55,107 nt of DNA, taken from positions 1-55,107 of the forward strand of contig JASLDM010000122.1 of the NCBI GenBank assembly GCA_030151565.1. Direction: 5' to 3'. Origin of the DNA: Flavobacterium sp. (lineage in GTDB: Bacteria > Bacteroidota > Bacteroidia > Flavobacteriales > Flavobacteriaceae). Position 1 is the stretch's first letter. Every line of letters starts with the position of its first letter. The position numbers and the translations under genes are program-made. This document shows, one piece after another, positions 26,112 through 34,417 of the stretch. The notes beneath the pieces were generated by a model, which made no database searches, was not told the origin of the DNA, and worked only from the letters and a program-made list of their open reading frames with translations.

Positions 26112-27572
26112 TTGAGTATCTATAAGAAAATTTTTAAGCAAACTGCGATATATGGATTAGCAACTATTTTCCCTAAAATAGTTGGTTTTTTATTAGTAGG
26201 ACTGCACACTTCCTTAATGCCAAATAACGCTTATGGGGAATACAATATCGTATTCTCTATTATGATGTTTTGTAATGTTGTTTTAGCATTTGGTATGGAA
26301 ACCGCTTTTTTTCGATTTTATAATTTAAGAACCGACAAAGAACAGGTAGTAAACAATTCGCTATTATACTTAAGCTTTACCTCCATTACTTTTCTAATTG
26401 CTGGTTTGGCCACAAAAAACTATTGGAGTAACTTTTTGCAAATAGACACTCAGATTATCCAATATCTTATTTGGATTCTAGTCTTAGATGCACTTGTCAT
26501 TATTCCATTCTCGAAACTTCGTGCCGACCAACGTCCAAAGGTGTATAGTGCCATTAAAATGGGGAATGTTGTTATCAACACTTTTTTAAACGTATTCTTT
26601 TTATACTTTCTCCCAAAACTAGCTACGGCTTATCCTTCAAGTTTCTTTCAAGATATTTATATTGAAAACCACCAAGTTGCTTATATCTTTTTAGCAAATC
26701 TTATCGCAAGTGCTGTAACCTTAGCTATTTTCTACAAAGACTATTTTACGATAAAACTTAACTTTGATCGAGCACTAGGAAATCAAATGATTCGTTATGG
26801 ATTTCCCGTAATGATTGGAGGGCTTGCATTTGCAATCAATGAAAGCTTTGACAAAATCTTATTAAAACACCTTCTTCCAGCAGACATCGCACTAGCCGAA
26901 GTTGGAAAGTATGCCGCTTGCTATAAATTAGGGTTATTTATGATGCTATTTCGTCAAGCCTATAGCCTGGGAATTGAACCTTTTTTCTTTAACTATGCTA
27001 AAAATGAAGACGCACCCACTAAATATGCCACCATCACCAAATACTTTGTTATTTTCGGAAGTCTTATCATGTTGGGGGTTATTGTTTTTGTGGATATTTT
27101 AAAAATAATTATGATTCCAAACGCTTCTTATTGGGAAGCAATGAAGGTCGTTCCGCTCATCATCTTAGCAAACTTTTGTCTGGGCATATACACCAATTTA
27201 TCTGTTTGGTATAAATTACGCGACAAAACTATGATTGGTGCTTATATTTCAATCTTAGGCGCCATACTAACTTTGGTTTTCAACTATTTATTAATCCCTA
27301 TTTGGAGCTATATGGGATCTGCTTTAGCTACACTTATCGCATATGGATCTATGATGCTAATTTCATATCTTTTAGGGAATAAATACTACCCTATTCCTTA
27401 CGACAAAAAGGCTATTGGAGGCTATATGTCTTTCTCTATTTTATTATCTTTCATTTATTTTTATGGATTCAGAGAAAACTATTGGGTTGGTATCAGCTTT
27501 ATTATACTTTTTGCAACACTAGTGATCAAATCTGAAAAGGAGATTATCAACAAGCTATTAAAGCGAGGCTAA
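26112..27572 (+). CDS. Polysaccharide biosynthesis flippase (Wzx-like)
   Basis: A 486-residue inner-membrane protein of the polysaccharide-transporter branch of the MOP superfamily, with about 14 hydrophobic segments (for example QTAIYGLATIFPKIVGFLLV near the N-terminus). Such proteins flip lipid-linked oligosaccharides or other lipid carriers to the periplasm. The start is TTG at 26112: the next in-frame ATG is residue 36, inside the first membrane segment. A sugar nucleotidyltransferase and dut follow after a 338-base gap with its own promoter, so they may not share a transcript. The cargo is unknown. Confidence 0.9.
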   Translation: MSIYKKIFKQTAIYGLATIFPKIVGFLLVGLHTSLMPNNAYGEYNIVFSIMMFCNVVLAFGMETAFFRFYNLRTDKEQVVNNSLLYLSFTSITFLIAGLATKNYWSNFLQIDTQIIQYLIWILVLDALVIIPFSKLRADQRPKVYSAIKMGNVVINTFLNVFFLYFLPKLATAYPSSFFQDIYIENHQVAYIFLANLIASAVTLAIFYKDYFTIKLNFDRALGNQMIRYGFPVMIGGLAFAINESFDKILLKHLLPADIALAEVGKYAACYKLGLFMMLFRQAYSLGIEPFFFNYAKNEDAPTKYATITKYFVIFGSLIMLGVIVFVDILKIIMIPNASYWEAMKVVPLIILANFCLGIYTNLSVWYKLRDKTMIGAYISILGAILTLVFNYLLIPIWSYMGSALATLIAYGSMMLISYLLGNKYYPIPYDKKAIGGYMSFSILLSFIYFYGFRENYWVGISFIILFATLVIKSEKEIINKLLKRG

Positions 27573-27860
27573 AATGCCACACAAATCACGTTATCAAGCT
27601 ATTTCATAAGTATCAAGCACCACTCAAATACCACTCAAGCACCACTCACCTTCGGTAAAAAAAACTTTTTCCGAGCTTTTCTGGTACTTGTCTCGAAGGA
27701 GTCCCGAACATCGCACTTACAAGCCTGATTAAACATCCGTAATTGCTTAGAAAACCATATTTACACCAGGCTTGCATTTTTTAAATAATTAGAAAAACAA
27801 ACTCGTATTTAAATCAAAACCAAGCTTTAAGTAGATTATACCACATCTTCTGCTTGAGAT
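27573..27860. other. Long non-coding gap between the flippase and dut
   Basis: No convincing gene is seen in this stretch. It holds three 11-bp tandem repeats (27615-27647), a hairpin with core TCGG-AAAAA/TTTTT-CCGA right after them (27652-27674), and an 8-bp inverted repeat CAAGCCTG/CAGGCTTG (27720-27727, 27767-27774) followed by a T run, which might act as a weak terminator despite a 39-base loop. Its composition (for example CTCGAAGGAGTCCCGA) looks unlike the neighbouring AT-rich gaps, suggesting an interspersed repeat element. Confidence 0.5.
27615..27647. repeat. Three 11-bp tandem repeats
   Basis: Units AAGCACCACTC, AAATACCACTC and AAGCACCACTC lie end to end. The first and third are identical, and the period is about one DNA helical turn. 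Confidence 0.85.
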
Positions 27861-27892
27861 TTTGCAACTAATCTCATTAACTATTATATTTG
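27861..27892 (+). promoter_or_regulatory. Promoter of dut
   Basis: TTTG (27861-27864), a 20-base spacer and TATATTTG (27885-27892) match both Bacteroidota elements with ideal spacing. The dut ATG is 19 bases downstream. One of the best promoters in the window. Confidence 0.7.
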
Positions 27893-27910
27893 TCTACATT
27901 TATCAAAATT

Positions 27911-28348
27911 ATGACTACAATAAAAATCATCAATACCTCGAAACACGAATTACCGAGCTACGAAACCTTACAAGCTGCTGGGATGGATTTAAGAGCAAAA
28001 CTTGCTAATCCAATAACACTACAGCCTTTGGATCGCGCTATTATTCCTACAGGATTGTTTATTGAACTTCCCGCAGGTTACGAAGCACAAATACGCCCGA
28101 GAAGTGGATTAGCAGCAAAAAGCGGCATTACATTGTTGAATAGTCCAGGAACTATTGACGCTGACTATCGAGGCGAATTGGGGGTTATTTTAGTAAACCT
28201 TTCAAAAGAAGATTTTATCGTTGAAGATGGTGCACGAATTGCACAAATGGTTATTGCTAAATATGAGCAAATCGGTTGGGAGGAAGTTGAAACACTCTCC
28301 GAAACCAATCGTGGAGCTGGAGGATTTGGCAGTACAGGAAAAAAATAA
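27911..28348 (+). CDS. dut: Deoxyuridine 5'-triphosphate nucleotidohydrolase
   Basis: Homotrimeric dUTPase that hydrolyses dUTP to dUMP, keeping uracil out of DNA and feeding dTMP synthesis. The 145-residue protein shows all five motifs: AGMDLRA, RPRSGLAAK, GTIDADYRGELGVIL, RIAQMVIA and RGAGGFGSTG. The ATG at 27911 is preferred over an in-frame TTG at 27890, which lies inside the promoter -7 element. It is followed 12 bases later by the nucleotidyltransferase gene, so both share a transcript. Confidence 0.97.
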   Translation: MTTIKIINTSKHELPSYETLQAAGMDLRAKLANPITLQPLDRAIIPTGLFIELPAGYEAQIRPRSGLAAKSGITLLNSPGTIDADYRGELGVILVNLSKEDFIVEDGARIAQMVIAKYEQIGWEEVETLSETNRGAGGFGSTGKK

Positions 28349-28360
28349 AAATATATTACT

Positions 28361-29371
28361 ATGAAAATAATTGTTCCAATGGCGGGTCGCGGATCGCGAT
28401 TACGTCCACATACATTAACGGTTCCTAAACCGTTAATTCCAATAGCGGGAAAACCTATTGTTCATCGCTTAGTAGAAGATATTGCAAAAGTTTTGAACGA
28501 CTCTATTGACGAGATTGCATTTATCATCCACGAGAGTTTTGGAAAACAAGTTGAAAAAGACTTAATCGCTATTGCAGAAAAACTTGGAGCTAAAGGAACT
28601 ATTTGTTATCAAAACGAAGCTTTAGGAACAGCACACGCTATTTTATGCGCTAAAGAAAGTATGCAAGGACCTATAGTAGTGGCTTATGCTGACACCTTAT
28701 TTCGAGCAGATTTCAACTTAGACAAAAACGCTGATAGTGTAATTTGGGTAAAACAAGTTGATGATCCAAGTGCATTTGGAGTAGTTCAGCTAAACGATAA
28801 AAATGAAATCGTAGACTTTGTTGAAAAACCTAAAGAATTTGTTTCCGACTTAGCTATTATTGGAATTTATTATTTCAAAAGCGGAGAAACTTTACGTGCA
28901 GAACTCGAATACTTACTAGATAACAACATTATCAAAGGAGGGGAATACCAATTGACAGATGCTTTAGAAAACATGAAGGTAAAAGGTCTTCGTTTTGTTC
29001 CTGGAAAAGTAGATGAATGGATGGATTGCGGAAACAAAAATGTAACTGTAGATACAAACAACCGTATGCTAACCTTCTTGCATCAAGATCAAGAGAATTT
29101 AGTAAGCGAAAAAGTTACTATTGAAAACAGTACCATAATTCCACCGTGTTACATCGGAAATAATGTTGTACTTAAAAACGCAACGATTGGTCCAAATGTA
29201 TCTTTAGGAGACAACAGTATTGTGGAAAATGCAACACTAACAAACAGCTTGGTTCAAACCAATTCAACAATCAAAAATGCCGTTTTAGATAACGCAATGA
29301 TTGGAAATCACGCTTTATATGATGGTAAGCACACACAAATCAGTATAGGAGATTATAGTGTTTTAGAATAA
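28361..29371 (+). CDS. Sugar-phosphate nucleotidyltransferase with left-handed beta-helix
   Basis: A 336-residue enzyme of the NTP-transferase family. The N-terminal Rossmann-like domain has GRGSRLRPHTLTVPKPLIPI (residues 9-28), which binds the nucleotide. After residue 245 come hexapeptide repeats typical of a left-handed beta-helix (IGNNVVLKNATIGPNVSLG and similar). It would make an NDP-sugar from a sugar 1-phosphate, probably glucose 1-phosphate, for cell-surface glycans; the exact sugar and nucleotide are not clear. The upstream flippase suggests an envelope role. A strong terminator follows. Confidence 0.9.
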   Translation: MKIIVPMAGRGSRLRPHTLTVPKPLIPIAGKPIVHRLVEDIAKVLNDSIDEIAFIIHESFGKQVEKDLIAIAEKLGAKGTICYQNEALGTAHAILCAKESMQGPIVVAYADTLFRADFNLDKNADSVIWVKQVDDPSAFGVVQLNDKNEIVDFVEKPKEFVSDLAIIGIYYFKSGETLRAELEYLLDNNIIKGGEYQLTDALENMKVKGLRFVPGKVDEWMDCGNKNVTVDTNNRMLTFLHQDQENLVSEKVTIENSTIIPPCYIGNNVVLKNATIGPNVSLGDNSIVENATLTNSLVQTNSTIKNAVLDNAMIGNHALYDGKHTQISIGDYSVLE

Positions 29372-29381
29372 TAAAAAAATC

Positions 29382-29413
29382 AAATCCGCTTTCAAACAAA
29401 AGCGGATTTTTTT
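29382..29413 (+). terminator. Terminator after the nucleotidyltransferase gene
   Basis: An 11-bp perfect stem AAATCCGCTTT / AAAGCGGATTT with a six-base loop, followed by TTTT. Confidence 0.9.
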
Positions 29414-29462
29414 CACCTTTGATTCGGAACAGTATTTGATAGCTTTACAAAAAAAATCCCTT

Positions 29463-30227
29463 ATGAAAAGAATTGCAACCCTTGGACTACTCTTAGCTCT
29501 AGCAGCCTGCAAAACGGGCGCTGGTGTTTCAGAAAAAACAGCCAATGATGAAAAAACAGTCTTTGAGATTATCAATACACACTACAACCAAACTTTAGAT
29601 TTTAAAACTGCAAATATTCGCGGAACTGCTTTTTTCCAAGACAATAAGCAGTCACAAAATGTCAATCTAGATATTCGAATCAAAAAAAATGAAAGCATCC
29701 TGATCAATGTCAAAGTGCTTGGTTTTTCAATGGCAAAAGCACTGATCACACCTAAAGAGGTCAAATACTACGAAAAAATAAATAGTCAATATTTTGAAGG
29801 TAACTTTGACTTCCTCAGCAAATGGCTTGGTACTCCTTTGGATTTTAATAAGATACAAAACCTCCTTTTAGGACAAGCGATGAATGATCTTAGCAAAGAA
29901 AAATTCATTGCATCCATTGAATCGGGGCTCCATAAGTTAGAACCAAAGTCAAAGAACAATTTAAAAGAAGCATATTTTTTTGAAGACCAAGCACTTTTAC
30001 TCAAAAAAGAGGAATTGAGCCAGCCTGATAAAAAAAGAAAAATAACGGTGGATTACCCTACCTATCAGAAATTTGACACCTACACTTTACCTTCTGAAAT
30101 AAAAATAGAAGCCGAACAAGAAAAAAGCATACATTTGAACTTGCGTTATAACAAAATAAGCTTTAACGAAGATTTGAGTTTTCCTTACAGCGTTCCAAGC
30201 AACTATAAACGTATCAATATTAAATAA
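29463..30227 (+). CDS. DUF4292 lipoprotein
   Basis: A 254-residue lipoprotein (lipobox LAAC, Cys16) of the DUF4292 family, distantly like LolA/LolB-type lipid-binding folds (the segment IRIKKNESILINVKVLGFSM fits). Function is unknown. The ATG at 29463 is used; the longer frame starts with TTG at 29436. It lies 18 bases before the EnvC-like gene. This DUF4292-EnvC pairing recurs in Flavobacteriia as far as I recall, suggesting a joint role in envelope maintenance. Confidence 0.82.
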   Translation: MKRIATLGLLLALAACKTGAGVSEKTANDEKTVFEIINTHYNQTLDFKTANIRGTAFFQDNKQSQNVNLDIRIKKNESILINVKVLGFSMAKALITPKEVKYYEKINSQYFEGNFDFLSKWLGTPLDFNKIQNLLLGQAMNDLSKEKFIASIESGLHKLEPKSKNNLKEAYFFEDQALLLKKEELSQPDKKRKITVDYPTYQKFDTYTLPSEIKIEAEQEKSIHLNLRYNKISFNEDLSFPYSVPSNYKRINIK

Positions 30228-30245
30228 ACTTGGTTTAATTCTTTT

Positions 30246-31496
30246 ATGCAACGATTATATTACCTCATAGCACTCCTTTTGATCACTCCGCTGTCTTGGT
30301 CACAAACCAGTGAGAAACAGCTTAATTTAGAACGTAGAAAAGCGCAAATCTTAACAGAAATTCGCGCAGTTCAACAATTGCTTCAAACAGAACGTACGAA
30401 AGAGCGAAATGTATTAGCGGAAATTCAAGAGCAAAATCAAAAAATAAAGTTGACTCAAGAACTCATTGGCAATATTCAACAACAAATGCAGAGTTTGTCT
30501 AACAGCATTGCCAAGAATCAAAAAGAAATTACTGCATTAGAAAAAGAATTAAATACCTTAAAAGCAGACTATGCCAAAACGATAGTCAAAACATACAAGA
30601 GCCGTTCAAGCCAAAGTAGATTAATGTTTGTTTTGTCATCAGAAAATTTTGCACAAGCCTATAAACGCGTGCAATATATGAAGCAATATGCTACTTTTAG
30701 AAAAAAACAAGGCGATGAGGTCCGTGAAAAATCGGAAGCATTAGCTGTAGTTGTTGCAAAATTAGAAACGCAAAAAACAACCCAAAAACAATTGCTATCC
30801 GAAGCTGAAGTTCAAAAGAAGAACATAGAACAAGATAGAGTTAAGCAACAACAATTGATGACCCTTATCCAAAAGGATCAAAAGAAATACAACGATCAAA
30901 TTAAGAAAAAACAAGCCGAAACTCAAGCCATCGACCGTCAGATACAACAATTGATTCGAGAGGCTATTGCTGAAGCCAATAGAAAAGCGAGAGAAGCCGC
31001 GGCAAAAGCAAGCGGCAAAAAGGTAGAAACAAAAGCAAACTCTGCAGCATTTGAACTAACACCAGAAGGCAAAGTAGTAGCAAATAATTTTAAAGCAAAC
31101 CAAGGAAGCTTGCCATGGCCAGTAACCAAAGGTTATATTTCTCTTCGTTATGGAGACCAACCTCACCCCGTGCAAACACATCTTACCATTCACAATAGTG
31201 GTATTGAAATAAGCACAGAGTCTGGGGCAAGAGCACGTTCTGTTTTTCAAGGAGAAATTCTACAAGTCCAGGTTCTTAGCGGTGGAAACAAAGCCGTTTT
31301 AATTCAACACGGTGACTATATCACAGTTTATCAAAACTTAAGCGAGGTATTCGTTAAAAAAGGAGATAAAGTATCGCTTAAACAAGATATTGGAGTAATC
31401 AACACGAATGCTAACGGGCAAACTATTTTGAAATTCCTTTTATCTCATAATACAACTATTAACAACCCTCAATCGTGGTTGAGTCGAAGTAATTAA
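30246..31496 (+). CDS. EnvC-like murein hydrolase activator with degenerate M23 domain
   Basis: A 416-residue periplasmic protein with a signal peptide (to about residue 19). Residues 22-105 and 165-250 form long coiled coils. The C-terminal LytM domain starts near LPWPVTKGYISLRYG. All zinc ligands are lost: HxxxD reads NSGIE, the catalytic YxHL reads YQNL, and HxH is replaced by ILKF. This is the pattern of EnvC, which activates cell-wall amidases for daughter-cell separation rather than cutting murein itself. The amidase partner is not in the window. It sits between the DUF4292 gene and nbaC. Confidence 0.9.
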   Translation: MQRLYYLIALLLITPLSWSQTSEKQLNLERRKAQILTEIRAVQQLLQTERTKERNVLAEIQEQNQKIKLTQELIGNIQQQMQSLSNSIAKNQKEITALEKELNTLKADYAKTIVKTYKSRSSQSRLMFVLSSENFAQAYKRVQYMKQYATFRKKQGDEVREKSEALAVVVAKLETQKTTQKQLLSEAEVQKKNIEQDRVKQQQLMTLIQKDQKKYNDQIKKKQAETQAIDRQIQQLIREAIAEANRKAREAAAKASGKKVETKANSAAFELTPEGKVVANNFKANQGSLPWPVTKGYISLRYGDQPHPVQTHLTIHNSGIEISTESGARARSVFQGEILQVQVLSGGNKAVLIQHGDYITVYQNLSEVFVKKGDKVSLKQDIGVINTNANGQTILKFLLSHNTTINNPQSWLSRSN

Positions 31497-31510
31497 TCAA
31501 CAAAAAAACT

Positions 31511-32044
31511 ATGAGTAGCCATAAAAGTTTCAACCTCTTTCAATGGGTTGCTGATAACAAAGCTTTATTAAAACCACCCGTAAACAACAAAAACATATAT
31601 CCCGAATCTAGCGAATATATTATAATGATTGTTGGTGGACCTAATGCGAGAAAAGACTTTCACTATAATGAATCTGAAGAGTTTTTTTTCCAGTTAGAAG
31701 GCACCATTTATATAGATATACAAGAAGATGGCAAACGAGAACGCATCACTTTAAATGCAGGCGATGTCTATCTGCTTCCTCCCAAAGTTCCTCATTTACC
31801 TATACGTACAGAAAACTCTGTAGGCTTGGTAGTTGAGAAAAAAAGAAAAGAAAAAGGAGCACAAGATGGTTTAATTTGGTATTGCGACCATTGCAACCAC
31901 AAACTTCACGAGGTCTATTTTGAACTAACCAATATTGAAACTGACTTTTTACCTCATTTCAAAACATTTTACAATTCTGTTGAACTCAGAACTTGTGAAA
32001 ACTGCGGCACTACGATGGAGCACGATTCAAAATACACCAAATAG
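31511..32044 (+). CDS. nbaC: 3-hydroxyanthranilate 3,4-dioxygenase
   Basis: A non-heme Fe(II) cupin enzyme that opens 3-hydroxyanthranilate to 2-amino-3-carboxymuconate semialdehyde in the kynurenine pathway, leading to quinolinate/NAD or to further breakdown. The 177-residue protein has iron ligands H51, E57 and H95, substrate arginines R47 and R99, and a second rubredoxin-like iron site C125, C128, C162 and C165, matching the bacterial two-iron form exactly. It follows the EnvC-like gene after 14 bases and is likely co-transcribed. The ALDH gene after it has its own promoter. Confidence 0.96.
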   Translation: MSSHKSFNLFQWVADNKALLKPPVNNKNIYPESSEYIIMIVGGPNARKDFHYNESEEFFFQLEGTIYIDIQEDGKRERITLNAGDVYLLPPKVPHLPIRTENSVGLVVEKKRKEKGAQDGLIWYCDHCNHKLHEVYFELTNIETDFLPHFKTFYNSVELRTCENCGTTMEHDSKYTK

Positions 32045-32076
32045 CTTAAAAATAGACAGGGCGATGTTTCTGAAAT

Positions 32077-32092
32077 TATTTTTGTAAATTCG
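32077..32092 (+). promoter_or_regulatory. Promoter -7 element(s) for the ALDH gene
   Basis: TATTTTTG (32077-32084) matches TAnnTTTG exactly, and TAAATTCG follows at once (32085-32092). Either could be used; the ATG is at 32126. Confidence 0.45.
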
Positions 32093-32125
32093 CACAAATC
32101 AATCATAAATCTTTAATAAATTATA

Positions 32126-33673
32126 ATGGCAACAGTAAACGACCAATTTGGAATTAAAGAAGCGCTTCAACAATTGGGGCTTCAAGAAATAAATAATGGG
32201 ACTTCTACTGGTTCGGAGTCTTTTTCAAATGGAAGAATCATAGAATCTTATTCACCAGTAAATGGAGAATTAATCGGAAAAGTAAAAGCTTCTACCGCTG
32301 AAGACTACGAAAAAGCAATGAAAACGGCTGAAGAGGCTTTCAAAACGTGGAGATTAGTTCCTGCACCAAAACGAGGAGAGCTTGTGCGCCAAATCGGTTT
32401 AGAGCTTCGTAAGAACAAAGAAAACTTAGGTAGATTGGTTTCTTATGAAATGGGAAAAAGCTTGCAAGAAGGATTAGGAGAAGTTCAAGAAATGATCGAC
32501 ATCTGTGATTTCGCAGTAGGATTATCTCGCCAATTATACGGATTAACAATGCACTCTGAGCGTCCACAGCACAGAATGTATGAGCAATGGCATCCTTACG
32601 GAGTTGTTGGTATTATCTCTGCTTTCAACTTCCCCGTTGCAGTTTGGAGCTGGAACACAATGCTAGCTTGGGTATGTGGAGACGTTTGTATCTGGAAACC
32701 AAGTTCAAAAACACCACTTTGTGGAGTAGCTTGTCAAAACATTGTTGCTAAAGTATTTAAAGAAAACGATATCCCTGAAGGAGTTTGTAACTTGGTAATT
32801 GGAAACGAATGTGGTGATTTAATCAACACAGATCCTCGTATTCCATTAGTTTCCTTTACAGGTTCTACAAGAATTGGACGTCACGTATCAAAAACTGTTG
32901 CAGAGCGTTTTGGAAATACAATCCTTGAATTAGGAGGAAACAACGCAATCATCGTTTCTGAGCATGCCGACATCAACATGGTTTTAGTAGGTGCTGTATT
33001 TGGAGCTGTAGGAACTGCAGGACAACGTTGTACTTCTACTAGACGTTTAATTATCCACGAAAGTGTATATGATAAAACAATCCAAGTTTTACAAAGTGCT
33101 TATGCCCAATTAAAAATAGGAAACCCACTTGATTCTAATAACCACGTAGGGCCACTTATCGATAAAGCTGCTGTTCAAGATTACTTAAACGCCATCGAGA
33201 AAGCAAAAGCAGAAGGTGGTAAAATCATCGTTGATGGTGGAGTATTAGAAGGAGAAGGTTACGAAAGCGGTTGCTACGTAAAACCATGTATCATCGAAGG
33301 GAAAAATGAATATCAAATTATCCAAGATGAAACGTTTGCTCCAATCTTATACGTAATGAAATACAATACGATAGAAGAGGCGATTGCAATGCAAAACGGA
33401 GTGCCTCAAGGACTTTCTTCATCAATCTTTACAAACAGCATGAGAGAAATGGAATTATTCTTATCTCACGCAGGTTCAGATTGTGGAATCGCTAACGTAA
33501 ATATCGGAACTTCAGGTGCTGAAATTGGCGGAGCATTCGGTGGAGAAAAAGAAACAGGTGGTGGACGTGAGTCTGGATCTGACGCTTGGAAAGCCTATAT
33601 GAGAAGACAAACTAATACAATCAACTACGGAACTGAACTTCCATTAGCACAAGGTATAAAGTTTGATTTCTAA
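32126..33673 (+). CDS. Aldehyde dehydrogenase, ALDH7/antiquitin type (probable L-piperidine-6-carboxylate dehydrogenase)
   Basis: A 515-residue NAD(P)-dependent aldehyde dehydrogenase. General base E268 (LELGGNNAIIV) and nucleophile C302 (GTAGQRCTSTRRL) are present. These two stretches are close to antiquitin (ALDH7A1), which oxidises alpha-aminoadipic semialdehyde/piperidine-6-carboxylate in lysine catabolism (AmaB in Pseudomonas). A role in the kynurenine pathway is less likely, because 2-aminomuconate semialdehyde dehydrogenase is of the ALDH8 type. It has its own promoter and a strong terminator. Confidence 0.9.
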   Translation: MATVNDQFGIKEALQQLGLQEINNGTSTGSESFSNGRIIESYSPVNGELIGKVKASTAEDYEKAMKTAEEAFKTWRLVPAPKRGELVRQIGLELRKNKENLGRLVSYEMGKSLQEGLGEVQEMIDICDFAVGLSRQLYGLTMHSERPQHRMYEQWHPYGVVGIISAFNFPVAVWSWNTMLAWVCGDVCIWKPSSKTPLCGVACQNIVAKVFKENDIPEGVCNLVIGNECGDLINTDPRIPLVSFTGSTRIGRHVSKTVAERFGNTILELGGNNAIIVSEHADINMVLVGAVFGAVGTAGQRCTSTRRLIIHESVYDKTIQVLQSAYAQLKIGNPLDSNNHVGPLIDKAAVQDYLNAIEKAKAEGGKIIVDGGVLEGEGYESGCYVKPCIIEGKNEYQIIQDETFAPILYVMKYNTIEEAIAMQNGVPQGLSSSIFTNSMREMELFLSHAGSDCGIANVNIGTSGAEIGGAFGGEKETGGGRESGSDAWKAYMRRQTNTINYGTELPLAQGIKFDF

Positions 33674-33690
33674 TATCAAAACACAATTAT

Positions 33691-33731
33691 AAAAAAAGAG
33701 CACTGAGATTATAATCTCAGTGCTCTTTTTT
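33691..33731. terminator. Terminator between the ALDH gene and the beta-barrel gene
   Basis: A long hairpin with core AGAGCACTGAGATT / AATCTCAGTGCTCT, flanked by A and T tracts, so it can act in both directions. A small 7-bp dyad TTGGCAA-N3-TTGCCAA follows at 33733-33749. Confidence 0.9.
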
Positions 33732-33821
33732 ATTGGCAACAATTGCCAAATAAAAGTTTTACTCCTAAAAAAAACCAATGAAAATACTTTCTCATCGGTT
33801 TCTATATATTTAAATATTTTT

Positions 33822-34379
33822 TTAGAATCTATATCCTAAGTTAACTCCAATATTTGGTTCAATCTGCCAAAATCTATCATTAACATCACTGCTGAAGTTA
33901 CGTCCGATATTAACAAATGGCTGAATAGCAAACGAATCATTACGAACCCATTTATATCCTAACCCTACACCAATGATAAAGCTATTCATATCAGTAGTTT
34001 CTTTAATTGTTTGTTCTACTTCAGCATCCCATTTATTCTCTTCAAAATCACCAAAACGGTATTTAAGGAAAGGTGTCACAACATACCCTGAACCATTTTC
34101 ATTATTATCACCTCCAAAATAGAAGTTATAATTAACAGCTACACTGTTTGTTTTAAACTTTTTACCTTTCTTTTTACTTTCTGAAAGCATAAAAAAACGA
34201 TCATTTAACATTAAATCAACCCCTACCGATTGGTCGCGATCAATAAAATGTTCATAACCTAATTCTACAGATGCCATAACGATAGTGTTTAAGATATTAA
34301 TCTTCACCTCATTAACCGCTTGCGCTTTTGCTGAGAATGTACTTCCAAGTACAAACATCAAAACCATTAATTTTTTCAT
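33822..34379 (-). CDS. Small outer-membrane beta-barrel protein
   Basis: A 185-residue protein with a signal peptide (to about residue 19, SAKAQ) and alternating hydrophobic strands ending in aromatic GVNLGYRF, typical of small 8-strand barrels of the OmpA/OprF-like or DUF3575-like kind. It has a loop rich in basic residues (SKKKGKKFKTN, about 68-78). The function is unknown. It is a single-gene unit downstream of the phosphatase gene with its own promoter. Confidence 0.75.
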   Translation of the reverse strand: MKKLMVLMFVLGSTFSAKAQAVNEVKINILNTIVMASVELGYEHFIDRDQSVGVDLMLNDRFFMLSESKKKGKKFKTNSVAVNYNFYFGGDNNENGSGYVVTPFLKYRFGDFEENKWDAEVEQTIKETTDMNSFIIGVGLGYKWVRNDSFAIQPFVNIGRNFSSDVNDRFWQIEPNIGVNLGYRF

Positions 34380-34394
34380 AATATTAATTTTTTA

Positions 34395-34402
34395 CAAATA
34401 TA
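34395..34402 (-). promoter_or_regulatory. Promoter -7 element for the small beta-barrel gene
   Basis: The minus strand reads TATATTTG, an exact match 15 bases before the ATG. It lies just before the stop codon of the phosphatase gene. Confidence 0.5.
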
Positions 34403-34417
34403 CAAAAGGAATACAAA

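Noticed and set aside
27615..27647. Possible CRISPR array
   Set aside because: Units are 11 bp and contiguous, with no spacers and no cas genes.
32126..33673. ALDH as the kynurenine-pathway 2-aminomuconate semialdehyde dehydrogenase because of nbaC
   Set aside because: The active-site stretches match ALDH7 (antiquitin), not ALDH8, and the gene has its own promoter.
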